In this document: positions 1 to 9,771 of the stretch, one piece after another
Layout: the number at the start of each line of letters is the position of its first letter
How positions within the stretch are numbered: position 1 is the stretch's first letter
NCBI RefSeq assembly: GCF_900156175.1
Contig: NZ_FTMV01000015.1
Span: 133,035-197,034, forward strand
Reading direction: 5' to 3'
Length of the DNA: 64,000 nucleotides
Origin: Janthinobacterium sp. TND4EL3
GTDB lineage: Bacteria > Pseudomonadota > Gammaproteobacteria > Burkholderiales > Burkholderiaceae_D
The notes under the pieces: generated by a model
Databases searched by the model: none
Told to the model about the DNA's origin: nothing
The model's input: only the letters and a program-made list of their open reading frames with translations
Program-made: the position numbers and the translations under genes

Positions 1-1356
1 GCCTTCCTCGCGGCGGATGACGAGCGCCACCTTGGCGTGCGTCTTCAGGCCCACCACGCCGTAGACCACTTGCGCACCCGCCTGTTCCAGCTTGTCGGCC
101 CAGTTGATATTGGCTTCTTCGTCGAAACGCGCCATCAGCTCCACGATGACGGTCACTTCCTTGCCCATCTTCGCCGCCGTGATGAGCGACTCCATCAGGT
201 CCGAATTCATGCCGGTACGGTAGATCGTCTGCTTGATGGCCACGACGGACGGGTCGTAGGCGGCGCTGCGGATGAAGTCGATGACCGTCTGGAACGACTG
301 ATAGGGATGGTGCAGCAGGATGTCGTGCTTGTTCAGGGCGACAAAGATGTCGTTGCCGATGGCTTTATGGGCCAGGCCGGGGAAGAACGGCGGGAAGCGC
401 AGCTCGGGCTGCTTGACGTGGTCGATCATTTCCGACAGGCGCACGAGGTTCACGGGACCGTTGACGCGGTAGAGGCGGCTTTGATCCAGGCTGAACTGGT
501 CGAGCAGGAACTGTGATAATTCCGGTGGACAATTGCGCGCCACTTCCAGGCGCACCGAGGTGCCGAACTGGCGGCCCACGAGTTCGCCTTTCAGGGCCTG
601 GCGCAGATTCTTGACTTCATCCTCGTCCACCCACAGGTCGCTGTCGCGCGTGACGCGAAATTGCGAATAGGCAATCACTTCGCGCCCGGCGAACAGGTCC
701 GAGATGTGCGCATGTATGACGGAAGACAACAAACAGAAGGACACGCCATCGCCGGATATGTCGTCCGGCAACTTGATGACGCGCGGCAATACGCGGGGCG
801 CCTTGACGATGGCGATGGCCGTGCCGCGCCCGAACGCATCCTTGCCGCTCAGCGAAACGATGAAATTGAGACTCTTATTCACCACTTGCGGGAAGGGGTG
901 GGCCGGGTCGAGGCCGATCGGGGTCAGCAGGGGGCGCACTTCGCGGTCGAAATACTGCTTGACCCAGGCGCGCTGCGCCACGTTGCGGTCGCTGTCGCGC
1001 AGCAAATGCACGCCCGCTTCGCGCAGGGCCGGCAAGACTTCGCTATTTAATATCTCATACTGGCGTTCCACCAGCGCATGGCATTCCTTGCCGATGCGCT
1101 CCAGGTTGGCCGCCAGGGCAGGGTGGCCGGCCAGCGAACCGCCGATGCTGCCGGCCGCCAGCAGGCTGGCCACGCGCACTTCGAAGAACTCATCCATGTT
1201 GCTGCTGACGATGCACAGGTAGCGCAGGCGCTCGAGCAGGGGAATGTTCGGGTCTTCCGCCTGTGCCATCACGCGCCGGTTGAAAGTCAGTTGCGACAGC
1301 TCGCGGTCAAGCAGGATGCCCGATTTGGTCACTTCCGTGTGCAGTTCAGGTTTCAT
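1..1356 (-). CDS. ppk: polyphosphate kinase 1 (3' part cut by window edge)
   Basis: Makes inorganic polyphosphate from ATP at the cytoplasmic face. The frame is open from the ATG at 1356 to base 1, giving 452 residues of a family that usually has about 690, so the C-terminal third lies outside the window. The N-terminus (MKPELHTEVTKSGILLDREL, then YLCIVSSNMDEFFEVR) is typical of PPK1. The GLKTHAK motif near the window edge holds His440, equivalent to the autophosphorylated histidine of the family. It is divergent from pstS and has its own PHO-box candidate at 1434-1451, which fits co-control of phosphate uptake and storage by PhoB. Confidence 0.95.
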   Translation of the reverse strand, partial: MKPELHTEVTKSGILLDRELSQLTFNRRVMAQAEDPNIPLLERLRYLCIVSSNMDEFFEVRVASLLAAGSIGGSLAGHPALAANLERIGKECHALVERQYEILNSEVLPALREAGVHLLRDSDRNVAQRAWVKQYFDREVRPLLTPIGLDPAHPFPQVVNKSLNFIVSLSGKDAFGRGTAIAIVKAPRVLPRVIKLPDDISGDGVSFCLLSSVIHAHISDLFAGREVIAYSQFRVTRDSDLWVDEDEVKNLRQALKGELVGRQFGTSVRLEVARNCPPELSQFLLDQFSLDQSRLYRVNGPVNLVRLSEMIDHVKQPELRFPPFFPGLAHKAIGNDIFVALNKHDILLHHPYQSFQTVIDFIRSAAYDPSVVAIKQTIYRTGMNSDLMESLITAAKMGKEVTVIVELMARFDEEANINWADKLEQAGAQVVYGVVGLKTHAKVALVIRREEG

Positions 1357-1433
1357 ATTCTTTTGTCTTTGCAGATAGTTAATTCTAGCCGTATTTCTCA
1401 TTGTATGACGCGCTGTGAGTGTAATCATGAAAT

Positions 1434-1451
1434 ATGACGTAAGCGTGACAA
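1434..1451 (-). promoter_or_regulatory. PHO box candidate for ppk
   Basis: Read on the minus strand this is TTGTCAC-GCTT-ACGTCAT: two 7-base half-sites with a 4-base spacer, each matching CTGTCAT at five of seven positions. A -10-like TACACT begins exactly 10 bases downstream (1423-1418), the spacing known for PhoB-activated promoters. PhoB binding is inferred. Confidence 0.6.
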
Positions 1452-1454
1452 GAG

Positions 1455-1483
1455 ATGTCATATAACACTGTTCTGGATGTCAT
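1455..1483 (+). promoter_or_regulatory. additional PHO half-sites between ppk and pstS
   Basis: ATGTCAT occurs at 1455-1461 and again at 1477-1483, 22 bases (two helical turns) apart. A degenerate CTGTTCT lies between them at 1468-1474. These may be accessory PhoB sites, but neither pair has the canonical 11-base repeat period. Confidence 0.35.
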
Positions 1484-1543
1484 TTTTCCCGTCGAAAACA
1501 GCGCTTTCCGGGGCGTAGGCAAATATTTCAGGATTTTTTCAGC

Positions 1544-1561
1544 ATGTCATAAAGCTGTCAT
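1544..1561 (+). promoter_or_regulatory. PHO box of the pstSCAB-phoU-phoBR operon
   Basis: ATGTCAT-AAAG-CTGTCAT is an almost perfect PHO box (two 7-base direct repeats at an 11-base period). A -10-like TAGACT at 1572-1577 starts 10 bases downstream. The site lies 66 bases before pstS and predicts PhoB-dependent induction under phosphate limitation. Confidence 0.9.
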
Positions 1562-1627
1562 ATTCGCTTGCTAGACTGCGCAGCATTCAACCGGGACTTT
1601 GAGCCCTAACAACCCTGAGGACTTGAT

Positions 1628-2677
1628 ATGCAAATGAAGCAAATGTTCAAATTTATCGTCGTGGGTGCTTCGGCAGCGATGGCATTTTCTTCCGCTTCCG
1701 TCATGGCGGCAGATATGACAGGTGCTGGTGCAACCTTCCCGTACCCGATCTACGCGAAATGGGCCGAGACGTACAAAGCCAACACGGGCAACGGCCTGAA
1801 CTACCAGTCCGTCGGTTCCGGCGCCGGCATCAAGCAGATCAAGGCCAAGACTGTTGAATTCGGCGCTTCGGACATGCCGTTGAAGGCGGAAGAGCTGGAA
1901 GAAGCGGGCTTGATGCAGTTCCCGGCCATCATGGGCGGCGTGGTCACCATCGTCAACCTGGACGGCGTGACCCCAGGCCAGCTGAAGATGACGGGCAAGG
2001 TCGTTGGCGACATCTACCTGGGCAAGATCACCAAGTGGAGCGCTCCCGAGATCGCCGCACTGAACTCGGGCGTCAAGCTGCCGGACACGGAAATCACCGT
2101 GGTGCACCGCGCCGACGGTTCGGGCACGTCCTTCCTGTTCACCGACTTCCTGTCGAAAACCAACCCGGAATTCAAGTCGAAGATCGGCGCCGGTTCGGCC
2201 GTGAAATGGGCAGTGGGCGTGGGCGGCAAGGGTAATGAAGGCGTGGCAGCCAACGTACAGCGCATCAAGGGTTCGATCGGCTACGTCGAGTGGGCTTACG
2301 CCAAGAAGAACAAGATGTCGCACACCCAGCTGCAAAACAAGGACGGCAACTTCCTGCAGCCTGACGACGACAACTTCAAGGCAGCGGCCGCTTCGGCACC
2401 ATGGACGCAAACCCCAGGCTTCGGCGTGGTCCTGACCGACCAGGCTGGCAAGAACAGCTGGCCGATCACGGGCGTGTCCTTCATCCTGATGCACAAAGTC
2501 CAGGCTGACGCAGCCAAGGCAAAAGAAGTCCTGAAGTTCTTCGACTGGGCCTACAAGAACGGCGGCCCAGCTGCCGTCGAACTGGACTACGTGCCGATGC
2601 CGGCATCGGTCGTGAAGCTGGTGCAGGAATCGTGGAAAGCCAACCTGAAAGACGCTTCCGGCAAGTCGATCTACTAA
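1628..2677 (+). CDS. pstS: phosphate ABC transporter, periplasmic phosphate-binding protein
   Basis: Captures phosphate in the periplasm and hands it to PstCAB. The 349-residue product starts with a signal peptide (FKFIVVGASAAMAFSSASVMA), followed by the family opening DMTGAGATFPYPIYAKWA. HRADGSGTSFLFTDFLS contributes phosphate ligands. The ATG is preceded by GAGG at 1617-1620 with a 7-base spacing. It is the first gene of the pst operon and follows a strong PHO box. Two hairpins separate it from pstC, as expected for a binding protein made in excess over the membrane subunits. Confidence 0.97.
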   Translation: MQMKQMFKFIVVGASAAMAFSSASVMAADMTGAGATFPYPIYAKWAETYKANTGNGLNYQSVGSGAGIKQIKAKTVEFGASDMPLKAEELEEAGLMQFPAIMGGVVTIVNLDGVTPGQLKMTGKVVGDIYLGKITKWSAPEIAALNSGVKLPDTEITVVHRADGSGTSFLFTDFLSKTNPEFKSKIGAGSAVKWAVGVGGKGNEGVAANVQRIKGSIGYVEWAYAKKNKMSHTQLQNKDGNFLQPDDDNFKAAAASAPWTQTPGFGVVLTDQAGKNSWPITGVSFILMHKVQADAAKAKEVLKFFDWAYKNGGPAAVELDYVPMPASVVKLVQESWKANLKDASGKSIY

Positions 2678-2795
2678 TAAACCTACTGCGCGGCGCTATT
2701 TGCGGCCTGCGATGCCCACTGTGCCAAAGCACAGCTCCGCTTCCCAGCCACAACTAGTTGCCGCTCGCTACGGTTTATTCAAGCAAGAATGTCCT

Positions 2796-2821
2796 TGCCC
2801 CGCCAGCAGCACGGCGGGGCA
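2796..2821 (+). terminator. hairpin in pstS-pstC gap (first)
   Basis: TGCCCCGCC and GGCGGGGCA form a perfect 9-bp stem with an 8-base loop. No T-tract follows, so it is more likely an mRNA-stabilising or partial-attenuation element than a full terminator. Confidence 0.6.
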
Positions 2822-2826
2822 GGGAG

Positions 2827-2870
2827 TTAGCCAGGACCGCCCGCAAGCCCTCGCAGACGGTCCTGGCTAA
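2827..2870 (+). terminator. hairpin in pstS-pstC gap (second)
   Basis: TTAGCCAGGACCG and CGGTCCTGGCTAA form a perfect 13-bp stem around an 18-base loop, directly after the first hairpin. No T-tract follows. Together they could protect the pstS 3' end and lower pstCAB expression. Confidence 0.6.
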
Positions 2871-2951
2871 GAAGCAACAATAAAACAAGAGTTAACAACA
2901 GCAGTAACTGCAAACAGTAGTACCGGCAGTACCACCCACATCTGGCACAAT

Positions 2952-3971
2952 ATGAGCGCACAATCTACCTCTTCCACGATCCCCATGCCAGGCGGCACCA
3001 TGACCGATTCCGTCAGTCACGCGCAAATGCTTTCCACCATGCGCAAGCAGCGCATCCAGGATTTCATGTTCCACAAGGTGACGATGCTGTTCGCCCTGTC
3101 GGTGCTGATCGTCCTGGTCGGCATCATCATTTCGCTGATCATGGAATCGATCCCGGCCTTCAAGACCTTCGGCCTGCATTTCATCGTCTCGGCCGAGTGG
3201 GACCCCGTCAATGACCAGTACGGCGCCCTGATCCCCATCATCGGCACCCTGGTGACCTCCATCATCGCCTTGCTGATCGCCTTTCCCGTCAGCTTCGGCA
3301 TCGCCCTGTTCCTCACGGAAATCTGCCCGGCCTGGCTGCGCCGTCCGCTGGGCACGGCTGTCGAGCTGCTCGCCGGCGTGCCTTCGATCATCTACGGCAT
3401 CTGGGGCCTGTTCGTGTTTGCGCCCCTGTTTGCCGATCACGTCCAGCCCATCCTGAAAGCCACGCTGGGCAACGTACCTTTCATCGGCCAGCTGTTCAGC
3501 GGCCCCATGATGGGTATCGGCCTGCTGACGGCCGGCCTGGTGCTGGCCATCATGATCATCCCCTTCATCGCTTCCGTGATGCGCGACGTGTTCGAGATCG
3601 TTCCCGCCGTGCTGAAGGAATCCGCATACGGCCTGGGCTGCACGCGCTGGGAAGTGGTGCGCAAGATCGTCTTGCCATACACCAAGACCGGCGTCGTCGG
3701 CGGCGTCATGCTGGGCCTGGGCCGCGCGCTGGGCGAAACCATGGCCGTGACCTTCGTCATCGGCAACGCGAATAAACTGTCGTGGTCGCTGTTTGCCGCC
3801 GGCAACAGCATCACCTCGCTGCTGGCCAACGAATTCGGCGAAGCGCAATCGGCGCTGCACGTGTCCTCGCTGTTCTCGCTGGCCCTGATCCTGTTCGTCA
3901 TCACCTTTATCGTCTTATCCGCCGCCAAGCTGATGCTGGCTGGCATGTCCCGCAAGGAAGGCACGAAATGA
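2952..3971 (+). CDS. pstC: phosphate ABC transporter permease
   Basis: Inner-membrane subunit that forms the phosphate channel with PstA. The 339 residues include about six hydrophobic segments, the first being [21 protein letters not shown]. The inner-membrane loop [29 protein letters not shown] contains the EAA-type motif that docks the ATPase. The ATG at 2952 has no good ribosome-binding site. An ATG at 3000, behind GGCGG, would give 323 residues, nearer the E. coli length, and is a real alternative. The stop overlaps the pstA start (ATGA). Confidence 0.95.
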   Translation: MSAQSTSSTIPMPGGTMTDSVSHAQMLSTMRKQRIQDFMFHKVTMLFALSVLIVLVGIIISLIMESIPAFKTFGLHFIVSAEWDPVNDQYGALIPIIGTLVTSIIALLIAFPVSFGIALFLTEICPAWLRRPLGTAVELLAGVPSIIYGIWGLFVFAPLFADHVQPILKATLGNVPFIGQLFSGPMMGIGLLTAGLVLAIMIIPFIASVMRDVFEIVPAVLKESAYGLGCTRWEVVRKIVLPYTKTGVVGGVMLGLGRALGETMAVTFVIGNANKLSWSLFAAGNSITSLLANEFGEAQSALHVSSLFSLALILFVITFIVLSAAKLMLAGMSRKEGTK

Positions 3972-4861
3972 GCCAACTCAGCCAAGTTAGCACCGAAGTT
4001 CCGGCCAAGCCGGCCATGAATCCCGTCTACCGCAAGCGCCTGCTGATGCACCGCGTCGGCATCGCCCTGTCGGTGGCCGCCATGGCCCTGGGGCTGGCCG
4101 TGCTCGTGTGGATTTTGTTTACGCTGGTGATCAAGGGCTTCGGCGCCCTGTCCATCGACCTGTTCACGCAAACGACGCCGGCTCCCGGCAGCGAAGGCGG
4201 CGGCCTGATCAACGCCATCGTCGGCAGCGCCCTGATGGTGGGCCTGGCGACCCTGGTCAGCACGCCGATCGGCATCCTGGCCGGCATCTACCTGGCCGAA
4301 TACGGCGAAGAAAACAAGCTGGCGCAAGTGACGCGCTTCGTGACGGACATCATGCTGTCGGCGCCATCGATCGTCATCGGCCTGTTCGTGTATGCGCTGT
4401 ACGTGGCCCACGTCAAGCACTTTTCCGGTTACGCCGGCGCCATCGCCCTGTCGCTGATCGCCGTACCGGTGGTGGTGCGCACGACGGACAATATGCTGCG
4501 CCTGGTGCCGAACAGCCTGCTCGAAGCCGCCTTTGCCCTGGGCGCGCCGCGCTGGAAGGTCGCCACCCTGGTGCGCCTGCGCGCCGTCAAGGCCGGCGTC
4601 ATCACGGGCGTGCTGCTGGCCCTGGCCCGCATCGCCGGCGAAACGGCCCCGCTGCTGTTCACGGCCCTGAATAACCAGTTCCAAAGCTTCAACATGAACG
4701 CACCGATGGCCAACTTGCCGTCTGTCATCGCATCGTTTGCGATGAGCCCGTACGACAACTGGCGCTCGCTGGCCTGGGGCGGCGCACTGCTGATCACCTT
4801 CAGCGTGCTGGCCTTGAATATCCTGTCGCGCACCGTGTTCAGCCAAAAAGTCCCACATTAA
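3968..4861 (+). CDS. pstA: phosphate ABC transporter permease
   Basis: Second membrane subunit of the Pst importer, 297 residues. The start is the ATG overlapping the pstC stop (ATGA at 3968-3971); the frame is also open upstream, but a start there would lie deep inside pstC. The first membrane segment is [22 protein letters not shown], and the EAA-type loop reads [20 protein letters not shown]. The overlap implies translational coupling and equal dosage with PstC. Confidence 0.96.
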   Translation: MSQLSQVSTEVPAKPAMNPVYRKRLLMHRVGIALSVAAMALGLAVLVWILFTLVIKGFGALSIDLFTQTTPAPGSEGGGLINAIVGSALMVGLATLVSTPIGILAGIYLAEYGEENKLAQVTRFVTDIMLSAPSIVIGLFVYALYVAHVKHFSGYAGAIALSLIAVPVVVRTTDNMLRLVPNSLLEAAFALGAPRWKVATLVRLRAVKAGVITGVLLALARIAGETAPLLFTALNNQFQSFNMNAPMANLPSVIASFAMSPYDNWRSLAWGGALLITFSVLALNILSRTVFSQKVPH

Positions 4862-4887
4862 ACAGATACCGAGCGAAGCGAACCCAT

Positions 4888-5682
4888 ATGAATACGCAAA
4901 TGAATCCAGCCCAAGACCTGGCACCAAAGAAAAAAACCATCGAGATTTCGGGCCTGAACTTTTTTTACGGCAAAACGCAAAGCTTGCATAACGTCAACCT
5001 GGACATCCACGAGAAGAAGGTTACCGCCTTCATCGGACCGTCCGGTTGCGGAAAATCAACCCTGCTGCGCACCCTGAACCGCATGTATGACCTGTATCCG
5101 GGCCAGCGCGCGGAAGGCTCCATCCTGTACCGCGGCCGCAACGTGCTTGACGCCGACCAGGACGTCAACATGCTGCGCGCCAAGGTCGGCATGGTGTTCC
5201 AGAAGCCGACGCCGTTCCCCATGTCCGTGTACGACAACATCGCCTTCGGCGTGCGCCTGTATGAAGACCTGTCGAAGGGCGAGATGGACGAGCGCGTCGA
5301 GTGGGCCCTGAAAAAGGCCGCGCTGTGGGGCGAAGTCAAGGATAAGCTGAACAAGAGCGGCCTGTCGCTGTCGGGCGGCCAGCAGCAGCGCCTGTGCATC
5401 GCGCGCGGCGTGGCCGTGAAGCCGGACGTCTTGCTGCTGGACGAGCCGACCTCGGCGCTGGACCCCATCTCGACGTCGAAGGTGGAAGAGCTGATCAGCG
5501 AACTGAAACAGGACTACACGATCGCCATCGTGACGCACAACATGCAGCAGGCGGCGCGCTGCTCCGACTACACTGCCTATATGTACCTGGGCGAACTGGT
5601 GGAATTCGGCGAAACGGACCAGATCTTCATGAATCCGGCCCGCAAGGAAACGCAGGATTACATCACGGGCCGCTTCGGCTGA
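4888..5682 (+). CDS. pstB: phosphate ABC transporter ATP-binding protein
   Basis: ATPase that drives phosphate import. The 264 residues contain a Walker A (GPSGCGKST), a signature motif (LSGGQQQR), a Walker B with D-loop ([12 protein letters not shown]) and the switch histidine in VTHNMQ. The start is taken at [10 protein letters not shown], 26 bases after pstA; an ATG four codons later is possible. It also takes part in signalling through PhoU to PhoR. Confidence 0.97.
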   Translation: MNTQMNPAQDLAPKKKTIEISGLNFFYGKTQSLHNVNLDIHEKKVTAFIGPSGCGKSTLLRTLNRMYDLYPGQRAEGSILYRGRNVLDADQDVNMLRAKVGMVFQKPTPFPMSVYDNIAFGVRLYEDLSKGEMDERVEWALKKAALWGEVKDKLNKSGLSLSGGQQQRLCIARGVAVKPDVLLLDEPTSALDPISTSKVEELISELKQDYTIAIVTHNMQQAARCSDYTAYMYLGELVEFGETDQIFMNPARKETQDYITGRFG

Positions 5683-5730
5683 TCCATCCCGCATGGCAAC
5701 ATACAAGACAACTGAATACGGAGAGACAGC

Positions 5731-6441
5731 ATGTTAGGCGAACATTCATCCAAGCAATACGACAACGAACTCGAAGCGATCCGCTCGAAAGTGCTCCTGA
5801 TGGGCGGCATCGTTGAAACCCAGTTCCTCGACGCGATGACGTGCTTTCGCATCGGCAATGCCGAGCGTGCCGACCGCGTGATGCGCGAAGACGACGTCGT
5901 CAACCAGCTGGAAGTGTCGCTCGACGACGCCTGCAGCCACCTGATCGTGCGCCGCCAGCCTGCCGCCAACGATTTGCGCACCATCATGGCCACCATCAAG
6001 GTGATTACCGACCTCGAGCGCGTAGGCGACGAGGCGACGAAAATCGCCCGCGTGGCGAAGAACCTGCACAAGCGCGGCAACGGCGTCGTCAACCATTACG
6101 AAATGGTGCGCGGCATCGCCAACACGGCCACCGACATGCTGCATGACGCGCTCGACGCGTTTGCCCGCAACGATGGCAAGCTGGCCTTACAATTAATTGC
6201 ACAAGATGCCATCATCGACCACGAGTTTCGGTCTATCATGCGCAACCTGATTACCTTTATGATGGAAGACCCGCGCACGATTTCGGCGGCGCTCGATACC
6301 CTGTGGGTGGCCAAGGCCATCGAACGGATCGGCGACCATGCGAAAAACATCGCCGAATACGTGATTTACGTGGTTGAAGGCAAGGACATCCGCCACACCA
6401 AGGTGGCTGCTCCCGCCATTTCCGAGGAGCTCCCTGAGTAA
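5731..6441 (+). CDS. phoU: phosphate signalling protein PhoU
   Basis: Links the Pst importer to PhoR and keeps the Pho regulon off when phosphate is ample. The 236 residues are all-helical in appearance and contain the two family repeats, each with an E/D-rich metal-binding pattern (DLERVGDEATKIA and AIERIGDHAKNIAEY). GGAGAG upstream is the ribosome-binding site. It lies 48 bases after pstB and 5 bases before phoB, so it is part of one operon. Confidence 0.96.
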   Translation: MLGEHSSKQYDNELEAIRSKVLLMGGIVETQFLDAMTCFRIGNAERADRVMREDDVVNQLEVSLDDACSHLIVRRQPAANDLRTIMATIKVITDLERVGDEATKIARVAKNLHKRGNGVVNHYEMVRGIANTATDMLHDALDAFARNDGKLALQLIAQDAIIDHEFRSIMRNLITFMMEDPRTISAALDTLWVAKAIERIGDHAKNIAEYVIYVVEGKDIRHTKVAAPAISEELPE

Positions 6442-6446
6442 GCTTT

Positions 6447-7136
<690 letters not shown>

Positions 7137-7147
7137 AGCCTCACTCT

Positions 7148-8464
7148 ATGAATCCGAAATTGCTGTTCTGGGTGCCCGCCGCCTTGCGCATGGTGCTGGC
7201 GCTGGTGGGCGTGGCGGTGGTGTGGTATCTGTTTGGCGCCATCTATGCGCTGGGCATCGCCTTCGTGCTGATGGCCATGATGGTGTTCGTGCAACTGTCG
7301 TATCTGTTCCAGCTAAGTAACTGGCTGGACAACCCGGAAAGCGCCAAGCTGCCCGACGGCTGGGGCGCCTGGACCAGCATTTTCGCGCGCCTGTACCGCA
7401 TGCGCCGCGACGACGAGAAAAACCAGGCCGAGCTGACGGAATGGCTGGCGCGTTTTCGCCAAGCAATGCATCTGCTGCCGGACGGCGTCGTCATCATGGA
7501 CGACGTGCTGTTCCTCGAATGGTGCAACCCGGCCGCCGAGAAGCACCTGGGCCTCACCCACGAGCGCGACAAGGGCATGCGCGTCACTAACCTGATCCGC
7601 AGCCCCGAGTTCATGGATTACATCATCCTGGGCCGCTACGACCAGCCGCTGACGATCACTTTCCGCAACCGCAAGCTGATCGTGCAGATCATCCCGTTCG
7701 AAAACCGCCGCCAGATCCTCGTCACGCACGATGTGACGGAGACGGAACGCATCGAAATGATGCGCCGCGACTTCATCGCCAACGCCTCGCACGAATTGCG
7801 CACGCCGCTGACGGTCATCGTCGGTTTCCTGGAAATTGCTTCCGCCGAGCTGGACCTGGACGCCGCCACGCGCGCCGCCCACCTCAAGCTGATGACGGAG
7901 CAGGGCCACCGCATGCAGCATCTGATCGAGGACATGCTGACCCTGTCGCGCCTGGAATCGGTCGACTACCCGCTGCGTCCCGAGCCCGTGGATATCAAGA
8001 AGCTCATGCAGCAAGTCTTGCGCGACGCCAAGGGCTTGTCGGCAGGCAAGCATGAAGTGAAAATGGAATGCAACGGCCCCGACGTGCTGGGCAGCTACGA
8101 CGAACTGTACAGCGCCTTCGGCAACCTGGCCTCGAACGCCGTACGCTACACGCCGGCCGGCGGCACCATCACCCTGCGCTGGCAGGACGGCCCGGCCGGA
8201 CCGCAATTCATCGCGCAGGATACGGGCATCGGCATCAGCCAGGAGCATATTTCGCGCTTGACGGAACGTTTCTACCGCGTCGACAAGAGCCGCTCGCGCG
8301 AAACCCAGGGCACGGGCCTGGGCCTGGCCATCGTCAAGCACGTGCTGCTGCGCCACGGGGGGACCCTGGCCATCCAGTCCGTGGCCGACAAGGGCAGCAG
8401 TTTTATCGTCAGCATGCCCAAATCCGTCGTCACGCCGCTGCAGGGCGAATTGCTGGTCAAATAG
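7148..8464 (+). CDS. phoR: phosphate regulon sensor histidine kinase
   Basis: Membrane kinase that phosphorylates PhoB. The 438 residues start with two membrane segments (LRMVLALVGVAVVWYLFGAIYAL and GIAFVLMAMMVFVQL). A PhoR-type cytoplasmic linker and a PAS domain follow (about 100-195). The dimerisation domain has His215 in SHELRTPL, and the ATPase domain has the N box NLASNAVRYTP and the G boxes DTGIGI and GTGLGLAI. There is almost no periplasmic loop, as in E. coli PhoR, which is consistent with sensing through PstB/PhoU. Confidence 0.96.
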   Translation: MNPKLLFWVPAALRMVLALVGVAVVWYLFGAIYALGIAFVLMAMMVFVQLSYLFQLSNWLDNPESAKLPDGWGAWTSIFARLYRMRRDDEKNQAELTEWLARFRQAMHLLPDGVVIMDDVLFLEWCNPAAEKHLGLTHERDKGMRVTNLIRSPEFMDYIILGRYDQPLTITFRNRKLIVQIIPFENRRQILVTHDVTETERIEMMRRDFIANASHELRTPLTVIVGFLEIASAELDLDAATRAAHLKLMTEQGHRMQHLIEDMLTLSRLESVDYPLRPEPVDIKKLMQQVLRDAKGLSAGKHEVKMECNGPDVLGSYDELYSAFGNLASNAVRYTPAGGTITLRWQDGPAGPQFIAQDTGIGISQEHISRLTERFYRVDKSRSRETQGTGLGLAIVKHVLLRHGGTLAIQSVADKGSSFIVSMPKSVVTPLQGELLVK

Positions 8465-8471
8465 CGGGGAA

Positions 8472-8488
8472 GGGGGCGCCTTGCCCCC
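8472..8488 (+). terminator. possible terminator after phoR
   Basis: GGGGGC and GCCCCC form a 6-bp GC stem with loop GCCTT, 7 bases after the phoR stop. Only a short pyrimidine stretch (GGTTCTCCTT) follows, so strength is uncertain. Confidence 0.4.
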
Positions 8489-8539
8489 GGTTCTCCTTGC
8501 GGCTGGTGTAATGTCGGCATAAGTCGTTACAATCAGGCC

Positions 8540-9736
8540 ATGACTTTAATCAACGCTTCTTTTCGCCATGCCGGCGCGCAGCAACTGGCCCAGTCGCTGG
8601 TGGCCGCGCGCCAGGCCACCTTGTCCCTGTTCGATTGCTATGTCAGTGCCGGCCTGGACGTGGTGGCGGGCCTGCCCCGTCACCCGCGCCTCAATCCGCC
8701 CTTGTGGCAACTGGCGCAGATCGCCTGGTTTGCCGAGTGGTACATCCTGCGCGAAGCCCCGTCAAGCCATCCGGCCGATGCCGTGTATAACTCCCTGCTG
8801 ACGCGCGGCGACGATCTGTTCGACGCCAACATGGTCGAACAGCGCGCACGCTGGAAGCTGGACTTGCCCAGCCCGGGCGCCGTGAAGACGTATTGCCACG
8901 AAGTGCTCGACCGGGTGCTCGACAAACTCTCGCGCGAAGCCAATGTCGACAGCGCCCTGGCGCCGTACCGGCTGGCGCTGGCGCATGAAGACCTGTGCGG
9001 CGAAGAAATGCTGGCCGGCTTGCAATGGCTGGGATTGGAAGGCCCGGAAACCCTGGCGGCCAGTCCCGCCGTGCCGGCAGGGGCGGGCGAGATTGCCTTT
9101 CCTGGTGGCACCATCGAACTCGGTTCGCCGCGCGATGACGGTTTTGCCTTTGACAATGAATCTCCCGCCTACGCCTGCTACGTCGCGCCGTTCGCCATCG
9201 ACGCCGCGCCCGTGTCGAATGCCCGGTTTGCCGATTTCGTGTCCGATGGCGGCTACCAGAACCGCCAGTTCTGGAGCGCGGCCGGCAGCGCCTGGCTGAT
9301 GCAGCAGGAGCGCTCGTCGCCCCGCTACTGGCTGCGCGAAGCGACGCAGTGGCGCACCATGCGCTTCGGCCTGCGCACCACCTTGCCGCCGAATGAAGCC
9401 GTGCGCCACATCAATCTGTATGAAGCGCAGGCGTATTGCGCCTGGGCCGGACGGCGCCTGGCGACCGAGGCGGAATGGGAGTATGCTGCGCTGTCCCGCC
9501 ATCCCCTTTTTCAGTGGGGACAGGTGTGGGAGTGGACGGCGACGCCGTTCGAGCCGTATCCGGGCTTTGCCCCTGCCGCCTGGCGCGAATATTCGGCGCC
9601 GTATTTCATGCAGTACCAGGTCTTGCGCGGGGCCTCGTTCGCCACGCCGCCGCGCCTGCGTTCACCGCGCATGCGCGCCTTCCATGCGCCCGAGCGGGGC
9701 GATATCTTTGCCGGCTTGCGCACCTGCGCCTGGTAA
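8540..9736 (+). CDS. EgtB/SenA-like protein (DinB-like plus formylglycine-enzyme-like domains)
   Basis: The 398 residues combine an N-terminal DinB-like helical domain (about 1-170) with a C-terminal SUMF1/FGE-sulfatase-type domain (GEIAFPGGTIELG to the end, with RLATEAEWEYAA and VLRGASFATPP). This is the layout of ergothioneine synthase EgtB and selenoneine synthase SenA, which use iron bound by three histidines to join a sulfur or selenium donor to hercynine. Here the first ligand motif reads WQLAQIAWFAEW, with Gln where family members have His. The second reads HEDLCGEEM, with Cys at the second His of HxxxH. Only one of the three expected ligands is kept. No senB, senC or egtD lies beside it. 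The fold assignment is firm; the reaction is not. Confidence 0.7.
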   Translation: MTLINASFRHAGAQQLAQSLVAARQATLSLFDCYVSAGLDVVAGLPRHPRLNPPLWQLAQIAWFAEWYILREAPSSHPADAVYNSLLTRGDDLFDANMVEQRARWKLDLPSPGAVKTYCHEVLDRVLDKLSREANVDSALAPYRLALAHEDLCGEEMLAGLQWLGLEGPETLAASPAVPAGAGEIAFPGGTIELGSPRDDGFAFDNESPAYACYVAPFAIDAAPVSNARFADFVSDGGYQNRQFWSAAGSAWLMQQERSSPRYWLREATQWRTMRFGLRTTLPPNEAVRHINLYEAQAYCAWAGRRLATEAEWEYAALSRHPLFQWGQVWEWTATPFEPYPGFAPAAWREYSAPYFMQYQVLRGASFATPPRLRSPRMRAFHAPERGDIFAGLRTCAW

Positions 9737-9771
9737 TAGCGTGAAAAGCAGCAACTATTTCAGGAATTCCT

